Assembly (NCBI RefSeq): GCF_021228795.1
Contig: NZ_CP089309.1
Span: 4,151,501-4,215,500 of the forward strand
Reading direction: 5' to 3'
DNA from: Thiocapsa bogorovii
Lineage (GTDB): Bacteria > Pseudomonadota > Gammaproteobacteria > Chromatiales > Chromatiaceae
DNA: 64,000 nt
Translations under genes and position numbers: made by a program
Part shown: positions 47,603-55,978 of the stretch, piece by piece
How positions within the stretch are numbered: the first letter of the stretch is position 1
Layout of the letters: each line of letters opens with the position of its first letter
Notes under the pieces: generated by a model
Databases searched by the model: none
What the model saw: the letters and a program-made list of their open reading frames with translations, nothing else
What the model was told of the DNA's origin: nothing

Positions 47603-48172
47603 ATGACCCAGCCTGCGGCGCTTCTTCACATCGGTCTCGACGACTATCTCCAAGGCGAGCTGGCCAGCGACATCCGCCACGAATATGTCGCCGGTCAGGT
47701 CTTCGCCATGGCCGGCGCGGGCGAGGCCCATAACCGCATCGCCGGAAACCTGTTCTTTCACCTGCGCTCGGCCACTCCAGGCACGCCCTGCGGCGTCTTC
47801 ATCAGCGATATGAAGGTGCGGGTGGCGGCACACGAGGCCTTCTATTACCCCGACGTGTTCTTGACCTGCGATGCGCACGACCGGGAGTCGCTCTACAAGA
47901 CATCGCCCTGTCTGATCGCCGAGGTGCTCTCGCCCTCGACCGAGATCATCGACCGGCGCGAAAAGCTCATCGCCTACCGAACCCTACCGTCCCTGCGCGA
48001 CTATCTGCTGGTGGCTCAGGACAGCCGCCGCGTGGAACGGTTCCGGCGCACGGAGGCAGGGGACTGGCGCCACGAGATCATCGAGGACGGTGACCTGACC
48101 TTCAACTGCGGGGGGCTCGAGTTGCGCCTGTCCGTGGCTGACCTGTATGAAGACGTCGTGCTTGAGGGTTGA
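47603..48172 (+). CDS. Uma2-family (DUF820) putative nuclease
   Basis: A 189-residue protein with the Uma2 restriction-endonuclease-like fold: 'DIRHEYVAGQVFAMAGAGEA' (Glu), 'FISDMKVRV' then 'AFYYPDVFLTCD' (Asp), and 'CLIAEVLSPSTEIIDRREKL' (Glu-x-Leu with Lys). These acidic residues form the PD-(D/E)XK site. The family is very abundant in phototrophs and its biological role is unresolved. The ATG at 47603 fits the usual 'M...LHIGLDDYL' start. Confidence 0.87.
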   Translation: MTQPAALLHIGLDDYLQGELASDIRHEYVAGQVFAMAGAGEAHNRIAGNLFFHLRSATPGTPCGVFISDMKVRVAAHEAFYYPDVFLTCDAHDRESLYKTSPCLIAEVLSPSTEIIDRREKLIAYRTLPSLRDYLLVAQDSRRVERFRRTEAGDWRHEIIEDGDLTFNCGGLELRLSVADLYEDVVLEG

Positions 48173-48230
48173 ACCCGAAAGAGCCTGAGCCGGAACGGGG
48201 CTCGTGCAGCACTGCGGAAGACTCGATACC

Positions 48231-48272
48231 GCCTCCCGGGTACGCCGACTTCAGTCGGCACCCGGGGGAGGC
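48231..48272. repeat. Nested hairpin downstream of the Uma2 gene
   Basis: An outer stem GCCTCC..CGGGT / ACCCGGGGGAGGC encloses an inner palindrome GCCGACTTCAGTCGGC. A second half-unit (GCGGACTTCAGTCCG) follows directly. The 'GACTTCAGTC' core recurs in the two parts. It may be a terminator or a small dispersed repeat. The rest of 48173-48444 shows nothing else. Confidence 0.5.
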
Positions 48273-48444
48273 GGACTTCAGTCCGTCGTGGACCCAAGCT
48301 CGAATGGCTTCGGAAATTGTGCGGCGTTGCACTCGGTGGCTGACCGGGCACTGGATCCGATCATGTCTGCCGCGTCGGGATGGCGCCGAGCAAGCGCCTC
48401 TACGTCGCCGATCTCCACATCGGTGCACCTGATTTGGACTGCAC

Positions 48445-49167
48445 ATGCGTTGGCGCTCCGAGATCTCGCCGCTCTTACTGACCCTCGCCGCGGCCGGCGT
48501 GGACGCAATTGTCATCCTCGGCTTCAATGTCCTCACCGCCGCCCAGACGGGAAACACCGTTCTGCTGGCGGTCGCCGTTGCGCGTGGCGATGCAGAGACC
48601 GGGTCGAGTGCCGCCGTCTCGGTCGCTGCATTCGTCGCGGGCGCGATTGTCGGGGAGCTTCTGTGCCGTCGGCCGGGGTCGGGTCGTCGGCGCGCGCCGG
48701 TCATCCTGCCCGCACTGCTGATCGAGATGCTCCTGCTGATCGCCCTGCTGCTGCTTTGGTTGCTCACCGAACCCGCCGCCGGCCGTTCCGCGATCGCGCT
48801 CGCTGCATCGGCCATGGGGATCCAAAGCGCCGCCGTACTCCGGTTGCAGGGTCCCTCGACCACCTACATCACCGGGATGCTGGCGACCTTCAGTACCGGA
48901 TATGTCCGCTGGATCCGAGCCGGTCGAGTCCGCCGTCCCCGGTCCCGGTCGGCCGAGTCGAATGCGGAACCGCCCGACCGCCTACCCTGGCGCAACAGCC
49001 TCATCTGGGTGGTCTACCTGAGCGGCGCCATCGCGTGCGGAATACTCTTCCTCCGGTCAGGCGTGCTCGCCCTTCTTGTCCCGATCGCGGCCATCTGCGC
49101 GGTCATCGCCATCGAGCCCTCGGCACCCGCCGCGGAGACGGGCGACGGCGCCCGGAACCATCGTTAG
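48445..49167 (+). CDS. DUF1275 (YoaK-type) membrane protein
   Basis: A 240-residue polytopic protein with six or so hydrophobic segments. The DUF1275 hallmarks are 'AAGVDAIVILGFNVLTAAQT' followed by 'GNTVLLAVAVARGD', and 'MGIQSAAVLRLQGPSTTYIT' then 'GMLATFSTGYVRW'. Function is unknown. It appears as a lone gene. Confidence 0.88.
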   Translation: MRWRSEISPLLLTLAAAGVDAIVILGFNVLTAAQTGNTVLLAVAVARGDAETGSSAAVSVAAFVAGAIVGELLCRRPGSGRRRAPVILPALLIEMLLLIALLLLWLLTEPAAGRSAIALAASAMGIQSAAVLRLQGPSTTYITGMLATFSTGYVRWIRAGRVRRPRSRSAESNAEPPDRLPWRNSLIWVVYLSGAIACGILFLRSGVLALLVPIAAICAVIAIEPSAPAAETGDGARNHR

Positions 49168-49241
49168 CCGGACGGCTTCCCATAATTTTACCCGGTACCT
49201 TTTCCACGCTCCGCTAGGCGCGCCTTTTCGCCGAATCGCGA

Positions 49242-49439
49242 TCAGCCAGGGAGATAGCGCCCATTTTCGATGCGTCGGGCGTGGCCGAGGGTGACTATGA
49301 TCTCAAGTAGCTCGCCAACCTTGGCGCGTGGGGTGCGGGTGAAGGCTTGGGCCAGCTCCGGGGCGCCGACGGGGCCTGGTCGGGCTGCGAGTGCGGCGCG
49401 CAGTGCGAGGAATTGATCGGGTAGGGTGCGCGGGTTCAC
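49242..49439 (-). pseudogene. C-terminal winged-helix-like fragment of an unidentified protein
   Basis: Sixty-five codons from a GTG at 49439: 'LPDQFLALRAALAARPGPVG', 'APELAQAFTRTPRAKVGELL', 'TLGHARRIENGRYLPG'. The helix-turn-helix-like pattern resembles the extreme C-terminus of large DNA methylase or helicase proteins in related bacteria, but I cannot name the parent with certainty. The frame is cut by the left border of the RAYT unit at about 49441, so it is probably a 3' remnant. Confidence 0.5.
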
Positions 49440-49440
49440 A

Positions 49441-50335
49441 ATTCCTCAATTCCGGGGACGGTTTACCTATTCCCGTTCCAGGGCCTCAAAGAGGTCATGA
49501 GTGTGAGAGTCTGGTCGCGCTGCCTTCGGCCCGGGTTTTTTCGCTTGAGCGGACGTCGGAGGCGCTGCTCCAGATCTTCGACAAAGGAGTTCGGACCGAG
49601 CGGTCGGCCGGTGCTGGTATGTGCGCGCAGCAGGTCAGCGATGTCCGGCCCGTCAGGCTCGCCGATGAAGCGTTCCCAGTCCGAAACCAACTCCAAGAGC
49701 GGGTGCACGCTGACGAGCTCATCGTCCGCTGCGGCCAGATGGGCGCGGGCGCTCGACCACGGCCAGTCCTGCGGCCGTGCACAGAGCCGCGCGCGGACGG
49801 GATTTCGCTCAACATACCTGGCAGCGGCGATGAGATGCCGCTCGTCCATCACGAACGAGTGAAAACGTTCCTGCCAAAGGTGCCCTCGCCAGCCTTCCCG
49901 GAAATTGATCATGCGGGTGTAGCGACGATGCGCCTCGCCCAGCGCTTCACGCAACCCGAGCTCATCGCCCGGGACCAGGATCAGATGCACATGATTCGGC
50001 ATGAGACAGTAGCCGAGCACCTGCGTGCCGCACGCGCGACAGGATGTCGACAGCAATCGCCGATACTCGGCGTAGTCCTCATCGCCAAAAAAGGTCCGCT
50101 GCCGTCGATTACCGCGTTGTGTCACATGATGTGGAAGCCCGGGAACAACCACTCTCGGAAGTCTTGCCATGGATCGGTGGGCCCCTCGTCACGGAAACGT
50201 CACTTCGTGTTCTAACCGATCCGAGGCGTCTCGTCGAGAGAATTGAGTAAACTGTCCCCGGAACTCCAACTCACAACTCACTAGAATACGTGGCCTTGCC
50301 AGGCCGCACTGTCCCCGGAACTCGAACTCACTCAA
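49441..50335 (-). mobile_element. RAYT unit with flanking REP sequences
   Basis: A REP-associated tyrosine transposase gene lies between inverted REP-like sequences. On the left (49441-49480, read inverse) and right (50235-50260) the shared core is GTAAAC(C/T)GTCCCCGGAA. A second right-hand unit (50285-50325) contains a GGCC-hairpin that also occurs at 6131-6170. This is the expected layout for a RAYT and its REP substrates. Confidence 0.75.
49463..50170 (-). CDS. rayT: REP-associated tyrosine transposase (RAYT)
   Basis: A 235-residue Y1-family (HUH) single-strand transposase. The N-terminus 'RVVVPGLPHHVTQRGNRRQR' is typical. The HUH metal motif is 'CLMPNHVHLILVP' and the catalytic tyrosine lies in 'LGEAHRRYTRMINFREG'. 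'LWQERFHSFVMDERHLIAAA' and 'RYVERNPVRARLCARP' follow. RAYTs nick and join REP hairpins. The frame is intact and its REP partners are adjacent, so it may be active. Confidence 0.93.
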   Translation of the reverse strand: MARLPRVVVPGLPHHVTQRGNRRQRTFFGDEDYAEYRRLLSTSCRACGTQVLGYCLMPNHVHLILVPGDELGLREALGEAHRRYTRMINFREGWRGHLWQERFHSFVMDERHLIAAARYVERNPVRARLCARPQDWPWSSARAHLAAADDELVSVHPLLELVSDWERFIGEPDGPDIADLLRAHTSTGRPLGPNSFVEDLEQRLRRPLKRKNPGRRQRDQTLTLMTSLRPWNGNR

Positions 50336-50513
50336 GCGACGGAGTTGCCGTCCGTGACAGGGTGGCGTCAGATCTCCCGATTCTCGGACAGACCGAGGGG
50401 GCGTGAATTGAGTTTGCCCCCTTTGCCGCTCCCTGCCGACTCCGAAGCCCGCATTGTCGTCCTGACGGGATGTGCAGTAGCATGGCCATCAACCTAGCCA
50501 CCAGTGTAAGCCC

Positions 50514-50804
50514 ATGGCCGAGACATCGATTGCCGAGGCAAGGAACCGGCTCACCCACCTCATCTACCAGGCCGAGCGCGGCGAGACGGTGCACATTACG
50601 CGCCGCGGTCGACCCGTTGCAGTGCTGCTCTCGGAAGCCGAGTACGGTCGCCTGAGCCGAGGTGCGGTCCGGCCAACGTTCTGGGACGCAATTCGGGAGA
50701 TGCGCGCGGATCCCGAATTCGAACCCATCGATCTGCAGTCCGAAGAGATTGAATCTTGGCGCGATCGCGCAGCACGGGGCCGCGGCTTCGAGTGGTCCGA
50801 ATGA
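50514..50804 (+). CDS. Phd/YefM-family antitoxin
   Basis: A 96-residue protein with the Phd start 'AETSIAEARNRLTHLIYQAE' and 'TVHITRRGRPVAVLLSEAEY', then a charged tail ending 'RGRGFEWSE' for toxin binding. It overlaps the toxin gene by ATGA. It is the fourth toxin-antitoxin antitoxin in the window with an intact frame when those at 3827, 5684 and 59571 are counted with it. Confidence 0.88.
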   Translation: MAETSIAEARNRLTHLIYQAERGETVHITRRGRPVAVLLSEAEYGRLSRGAVRPTFWDAIREMRADPEFEPIDLQSEEIESWRDRAARGRGFEWSE

Positions 50805-51238
50805 AATATTTGTTGGACACCAACGTGGTCTCCGAGCCGATCAGAGCAAGGCCCTCCGAGCCTGTCCTGGCCGGCATCGAGGCGCACGCAACGGAACTGG
50901 CCGTCTCGGCCATCTCCTGGCAGGAGATGCACTACGGGCTTGAGCGTCTGCCGCCAGGCGCACGTCGGGATCGGATCCGCGCTTACCTGGAAGAGCGCGT
51001 TCACCCCACCCTGCCCATCCTGCCCTTCGACGCGGCGGCCGGCGAATGGCAGGCGCGCGAACGAGCACGTCTGGAAACGATCGGGCGCACGCCTTCCTAC
51101 GCCGACAGCCAGATCGCGGCCATCGCCGCCGTCAATGGGTTGGTTCTCGTCACCCGCAACACCGAGGACTTCGCGGACTTCTCCGGCCTTATCGTCGAGA
51201 ACTGGTTCGATCCGAAAACGGCACTGGGGTCTGAGTGA
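50801..51238 (+). CDS. vapC: VapC/FitB-type PIN-domain toxin
   Basis: A 145-residue PIN protein: 'KYLLDTNVVSEPIRARPSEP' (first Asp), 'VSAISWQEMHYGLERLPPG' (Glu), 'YADSQIAAIAAVNGL' (Asp) and 'LVTRNTEDFADFSGL' (Asp). This is the FitB-like group of VapC toxins. Coupled to the Phd-type antitoxin. It lies just beyond the degenerated distal end of the integron array. Confidence 0.88.
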   Translation: MKYLLDTNVVSEPIRARPSEPVLAGIEAHATELAVSAISWQEMHYGLERLPPGARRDRIRAYLEERVHPTLPILPFDAAAGEWQARERARLETIGRTPSYADSQIAAIAAVNGLVLVTRNTEDFADFSGLIVENWFDPKTALGSE

Positions 51239-51351
51239 TGGCCCGCTGCGCCTATTGGAGGCTCAACGCCTCACCCGTGCCGCCGCGATTGGCCCCGACT
51301 TGGAGCCGAATAAAGGCCGGGCTCAATTAAATCCGGCAGAAGGGGGAGAAT

Positions 51352-51462
51352 CTAAGTGAGCCTGGCCCCTTTCCTCCACTTGATGCCGTTGTAGATGAAC
51401 GCTCCTGAAATATCTAACTCGATACCGAGCGCGAAGTTCTTCCACCAATCTTCTGATTTCAT
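51352..51462 (-). pseudogene. Integron cassette 3, truncated gene start
   Basis: Directly after attC2 on the minus strand an ATG (51462) opens 'KSEDWWKNFALGIELDISGA' then 'FIYNGIK', resembling the N-terminus of a hypothetical protein family common in integron cassettes. After about 28 codons the sequence changes character and stops at 51352-51354. The start lies about 25 bp after the attC, the normal spacing for a cassette gene. The rest of the cassette has been lost. Confidence 0.6.
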
Positions 51463-51483
51463 GCTAGAGGCTGAGCCTTTGGA

Positions 51484-51539
51484 TCATAACGCTTAGCTCA
51501 GCGGCGAGTTTACGAGTCCGCTGCAGCTACTTGTTGTGC
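51484..51539 (-). other. attC: attC site of the AIPR cassette (attC2)
   Basis: On the minus strand: GCACAAC, spacer AAGT, left arm AGCTGCAGCGG, an 11-base loop, right arm CCGCTGAGCT, spacer AAGC, then GTTATGA. The arms pair except for one extra G in the left arm, the extrahelical base that gives attC its strand preference. The GCACAAC end is the exact complement of GTTGTGC at the other end of the same cassette (53215-53221), as expected if the cassette once was a circle. The AIPR stop codon lies inside the site. Confidence 0.85.
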
Positions 51540-53194
51540 GAACAGCTCGCCAAACGATTCCATTCTTCCACGACTAACGAGTTTTTCGTGTGTCGCCGCA
51601 ATCTCATGAGCCAAAGTATTACACCAATGCTCATCTCTTAATTTCCCGCGGTAATCGAAATCATCCGCAAGTTGATCAATTCCCGCATTAAGATCAGTTA
51701 TGACTTCATCTAACAATTTTCCAATCGTAGAAGCGAAAGCATTCATTGCCCCTTCATCGTGTACATATAGTTCTGGCGCATCAAGCACATCAGAGGCCGT
51801 GTCATCACTCTCCAGGATGAGTCTTACAATGTACAAAATGAAAAATCTCGTCAAAATATATTTTGCAAACAACTCATTGCTTATGGAGGCTTGATGTTCC
51901 TGTATAGTCGTAGCTATTACATCGCAAAGAACTATTTTGTGAGCAGTCACACTAGGCCTACCAAATAAATCTGAATGCTTATCTTCAAATATCTGGTATT
52001 TTCTATGTGTTGACCATGGCGTCTTTAAGTCAAAAGACATGAGGTATTGACCTGCGAGTTCGTTGCTAATTACTGAAACACCCCTGGCATCTTCTCCCCT
52101 TTTTATTTCAAAAAAGAATCGGCCATTGTAAAGTGCTTCAAACTCGTTCTGAAGCCGGATTTGTATTTGATTGTTTGACTTAAAATCGCGAGCCTTTACG
52201 CCATTTTGATTGTTTGAAATGCGGGTAATCATTTCGGACAATGTCGATGTGGGAGGGGTCTGAATGAACTTCGTTAAAATCCGCAAGTTGTCAGTTATGT
52301 GGCGACTATTCTTATATAAGGCATTGAGACTTTGGCACCCATTTACAACAAAATATTTATCTACCGTAATTTCGTCATCGGTCCTATCTACAGATTCTGC
52401 CATAATTGTGATCCCGTTATGAAATAGAGGAAACAATTTATGTTTTGAATCATCTGTGATGCTTTTTGCAATATCTCGATTTACTTGTGTTTTTCCTAGG
52501 GGACCACGAACATTAAAGGCGAATATTTCTTGATTAGCTATACCATCAAGCCCTACTAACTCGCTGGCCTTTATAGGAGCAATTATTGCGCTGTGATCTG
52601 CATCAACAATATATTCAGATGTTTCATATCCGGAGATATTGAATACAGCAGGCGGTGCTGTTGGGAGGTTTCTATCAGATGAAACAAATGTGCCTTCAAG
52701 ATCACTCCTGCCAATAAAACGTATGCTGTCAGTACCAGCTAAAAAGCTGGAACCATTTTGATCCAGTTCACTGTTGCATATGAAGTATCCCACAACGTCA
52801 TATTCAGCAACATGTTTTTTAAATCTAACCTTTCTATCAACTTAGCCACTTGGGCGTCCCCCGCAGTGGCCAGCAAATTATCAATTGCCTCTCTTGTCTC
52901 AAGTTGAGATAGAGTGCCTTGAAACTCTCTTAATGCCTTATCCCCAACTGTAGCCACCGCTTTTTGTGAAATTTTACTTTGATAGACCTCTATTACGTTC
53001 GCCTCTGCATTCAAATAGATGCCGTCAATACCCTTGTCACCGCTTTGATCACAAACTGCATCAATAGACTCCAATGAATCCAGACGCAAGTAGTTGGTGA
53101 AATACCAAATAAGAAACGAGGCACTCTCACTTCGCTTTGAAGCCAAATATGGCTCAATCAAAGACAGGATTTTTGGATACGACAGATCGATCAT
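51510..53194 (-). pseudogene. AIPR-family abortive-infection protein, frameshifted
   Basis: ATG 53194 begins a 150-residue N-terminal part containing a PD-(D/E)XK-like pattern ('DKGIDGIYLNAEANVIEVYQ' then 'SKIS'). Near 52795 the frame changes; the second part, 427 residues from 52793, has the AIPR core 'FAFNVRGPLGKTQVNRDIAK', 'HKLFPLFHNGITIMAESVD', 'FVVNGCQSLNALYKNSRH', 'NNQNGVKARDFKSNNQIQIR'. Joined length (about 575) equals a normal AIPR protein. AIPR proteins were named for lactococcal abortive phage resistance. Base composition is much richer in A+T than neighbours, typical of cassette DNA. A sequencing error at the shift cannot be excluded. Confidence 0.85.
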
Positions 53195-53214
53195 ATTGTT
53201 TCCTTATTTTTTAC

Positions 53215-53308
53215 GCACAACGTCAAGGCTGGCCCGACCGCCCGTTGCCGCGCCGGAAGCGAAGCGACGGCGCGGCAACGGGCGGTCGGGCCGAGCCGTT
53301 TGTTGGGC
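53215..53308 (-). other. attC: attC site of cassette 1 (attC1)
   Basis: On the minus strand: GCCCAAC, spacer, left arm GGCTCGGCCCGACC..., loop, right arm ...GGTCGGGCCAGCC, spacer TTGAC, then GTTGTGC. The main stem is 24 perfect base pairs (53231-53254 with 53269-53292) around a 14-base loop. One extra C is present in the left arm relative to the right. This is the standard attC layout (RYYYAAC, extrahelical base, GTTRRRY-like end). The next cassette's gene starts 20 bp later. Confidence 0.9.
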
Positions 53309-53457
53309 TAATTGGTTCGCATGGGGCTCGCTGCAACCTGGGTTATCCCATTCGCCTTCCGGCGTGAGCTTACCTTGGCAGCCTGCCGAAAAAATTAGTG
53401 AATTTAGTAAACTGTCGCCGTAATTGCTTGCCGGCGTAATTGCATTCATGCTGACGG

Positions 53458-54219
53458 CTAACCTTTAAAGCCTCGACCTTCCACAATGATGCGAGGTAAG
53501 AAAAGTCTATCTTGCTCAAAATATCCTTCGCGCCATAGTTCATCCAAATTTTGAGAAATTTCCTCCGAAGCACTAGCATCACTGCGAAACCCGAACAACG
53601 GTTCTCGACTCAATATAGATGGCGAGATGGAGTCCTGATTGCTCCACGTGCGATGGTAAGTCACCCCATATTCGCTTCTACCTTTCATTCCACCTCCGTG
53701 GTGGAATACTTGCAGAACACAGGGCTCTGGCAGTCCGCTGGCACTCTTTCCGACAATTACAAGCCTCTCTCCTCTGATCATTGCCTGATACTCGTTCTTC
53801 ACGGGTTTTCCACGATTATCTCGAAAGTTACAGCCGAAGCTCATTCCCCCATTTGCTTTATCTACTTTTATGTCGTACCTCGCGACTTTCCAGAGCGTTG
53901 CCTCTTTTCTTGCGCTTACTGTATAGCAATACCATGTGCCGGAGAGTTGCGCCGCCTGCTCGGGTTCCGAAGTCATACTGGCAAATCCTCCGTTGGATCG
54001 ATATTGCTTCTCAAGTATTGCTGACAGTTCTTCGAAGTCTGTTCTACCAGCGAACTTCCCGGCGAGTAGGCTTATTCCGACACCTAGGATTGCACCTCCA
54101 AAAGCATTGAGAAAACTTGAGTATTGAACTACTCTCGCATCTGTGGCGATGAAGACAACGCATGCGCCTGAGAAAATTATCAGAAAGTATACCGCGCTCG
54201 CTCTTAGGTCTCGCGTCAT
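53458..54219 (-). CDS. Two-TM protein with cytosolic beta-rich domain (cassette 1)
   Basis: A 253-residue protein: two hydrophobic helices ('AVYFLIIFSGACVVFIAT', 'FLNAFGGAILGVGISLLAG') within residues 8-55, a short helix ('FEELSAILEKQYRS'), then a beta-rich domain starting 'AAQLSGTWYCYTVSARKEAT' and continuing to 'VFHHGGGMKGRSEYGVTYHR'. I know no exact family. The layout recalls the 2TM plus beta-barrel effectors of some CBASS systems (Cap15), which is inference from shape only. The ATG lies 6 bp after the ancestral stop of the methylase gene, so the two were co-translated before IS1380 inserted upstream. It is now separated from its promoter by the IS. Confidence 0.7.
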   Translation of the reverse strand: MTRDLRASAVYFLIIFSGACVVFIATDARVVQYSSFLNAFGGAILGVGISLLAGKFAGRTDFEELSAILEKQYRSNGGFASMTSEPEQAAQLSGTWYCYTVSARKEATLWKVARYDIKVDKANGGMSFGCNFRDNRGKPVKNEYQAMIRGERLVIVGKSASGLPEPCVLQVFHHGGGMKGRSEYGVTYHRTWSNQDSISPSILSREPLFGFRSDASASEEISQNLDELWREGYFEQDRLFLPRIIVEGRGFKG

Positions 54220-54243
54220 CTTGTTTCAAGAAGGTGTTACTAG

Positions 54244-55978
54244 CCCGGATGTTTCATAAACCGACACAGCCGACACTGGCCTCGCGGATTTGCGCGGCGC
54301 TGGGCGTCACCGAGGGCGATGACCGGGACGCCGCGGGGGTTGAATGGTGGAAATACCGAGCGGCAACGGGCTTGATCAACGGGGCACGAGTAGTTTTGTC
54401 GCCGCGCAGGCGTACGATGCCCTGCCCGAGGTGGGCATAGTCGTCGTGCGCGTGCTGAAATCCCCGTGCGGGGATGTATGTGCGTCTAGGCGGGCGCCGC
54501 CCGGGGCTGCGCGTTGAAGAGCCTCTCGGTGACCTGCTGCAACAGCGTCTTGACCGGACAGCTCGAGGGCAGGTGCAGGCGCACGCGGTCTTTGTACTGC
54601 ACCACGCGCACGGCGAGCTTGAACAGTTTGATGATCACGGTGGCAGGCTGGGCGTTGGCCAGTTCCGTGCCGACGAGGACCTCGGTGCGCAGCGTTTGGT
54701 GCAAGACGTAAGCGGCGCAGGAGAAGAACAAGCGCATCTGATTGGCCAAGAAGGTGCTGTCGGAAGTGCGATCGCTGGCCAGATCGTTCTTGATCATTTT
54801 GATGAAGTTCTCGTCCTGGCCGCGCGCGCAGTACAGATCGCGGTAGACGCACTCGGGACTGGGCAAGTCCAAGGAGGTGACGACGAAGCGGAGGTTGTCG
54901 CCGCGCGCCGTCACCTCGGCTTTGAGGATGGTCCGACACGCGCCGGGCCAGGAACCGGCACGGTAGTCAACCTCGTGGTAGGTGCGGGTCCGCTCGGGTA
55001 CGTCGGCGTCGGCGCGCCGGGCGTTCTCGATGCGCAGCGCATGGAGCTTGCGGGCGTCGGCCAAGAACGGCTCGGCCCGTGGCGTGAGAGCCCGGTTACC
55101 CGCCAGGCCGAAGATGAAATCCGTCAACGGATCGGCCATCGCCAAGGCCATCAACTCGGGGTTGGAGAAGTGTCCGTCGCCGCGCAGGATGATGCGTGTG
55201 CGTGGCCACGCGGCCCGCAGCCGCTTGAGCACGCGCTTGAGGATCATCGCGTTCTCGGCGCCGGTGGGGCGCTTGCCGGGACGCAGCACCGCGGTGATGA
55301 ACTTCCCCGAGAGGCCCTCGAAGAGAAACAGCGGCAAGTAGCAATGGTTGCCGTAGTGATGATTGTAGAACGCGAACTCCTGCTGGCCATGGGTGGCGTC
55401 TTCGGAGTGGTCCATATCGAGCACGATCACCTGCGGCGCCTTCGGGTAGCTGGCGATGAAGGCCTCGACGAAGGCCTGCGCCATGCGGTAGAGGTCGCGC
55501 GCGCCGACCCCATTCTCCAAACGCGAGAAGGTCGGCCCGCTGGCCAGGTCCGTCGTCGCATCCAGCGGCTTGCGCTCCAGCCCCAGCTTGAACAGCGCAT
55601 CACGGCGCAGCGCATTGGCGTCGTTGCCGTCTTCGTAAGCACAGGCGATCTGGTAGACCCGTTGCGCGATCAGCTCACGCATCGGATGGGTGGTGTAGGA
55701 CGGATGGCGCCAATCATCGATCGCTGCGCTCAACCGCTCGGTCAGGCCGATCTGCCGATCAACCCCGCGCAGAATCATGGGGCCAAAGTCAGACGACATG
55801 GCGCCGCCGTCGAAGTCGCCGCGGACCGTGAAACCGGCGACCGGGGGAAAACGCAGCTGTTCCGGGGTAGACTCGGGCATGGGCGACCTCGTTTAGCTTC
55901 TTCCGAAGCGTTCTTGGCGGAACAGCCATTTTATCAATGGGTTGAACGAGAGTCGCCCTTTTTTATGAAATATTCGGG
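54244..55978 (-). mobile_element. IS1380-family element A, copy 2
   Basis: The same 1,735 bp as at 28569-30303, here flanked by CTAG (54240-54243 and 55979-55982). It is inserted four codons before the end of the tetrapyrrole-methylase gene of the integron cassette. Transposase and terminal repeats are intact. The apparent identity of the two copies suggests recent movement. Confidence 0.95.
54486..55880 (-). CDS. IS1380-family transposase, element A copy 2
   Basis: A 464-residue transposase with the same protein sequence as that at 28811-30205, including 'LDMDHSEDATHGQQEF' and 'GQDENFIKMIKNDLAS'. Full length, no lesion. Confidence 0.94.
   Translation of the reverse strand: MPESTPEQLRFPPVAGFTVRGDFDGGAMSSDFGPMILRGVDRQIGLTERLSAAIDDWRHPSYTTHPMRELIAQRVYQIACAYEDGNDANALRRDALFKLGLERKPLDATTDLASGPTFSRLENGVGARDLYRMAQAFVEAFIASYPKAPQVIVLDMDHSEDATHGQQEFAFYNHHYGNHCYLPLFLFEGLSGKFITAVLRPGKRPTGAENAMILKRVLKRLRAAWPRTRIILRGDGHFSNPELMALAMADPLTDFIFGLAGNRALTPRAEPFLADARKLHALRIENARRADADVPERTRTYHEVDYRAGSWPGACRTILKAEVTARGDNLRFVVTSLDLPSPECVYRDLYCARGQDENFIKMIKNDLASDRTSDSTFLANQMRLFFSCAAYVLHQTLRTEVLVGTELANAQPATVIIKLFKLAVRVVQYKDRVRLHLPSSCPVKTLLQQVTERLFNAQPRAAPA

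Noticed and set aside
53231-53292. The 24-bp perfect hairpin read as a rho-independent terminator for the 2TM gene
   Set aside because: There is no U-tract directly after the stem in the direction of the gene, and the outer sequences (GCCCAAC, extra base, GTTGTGC) fit an attC site much better.
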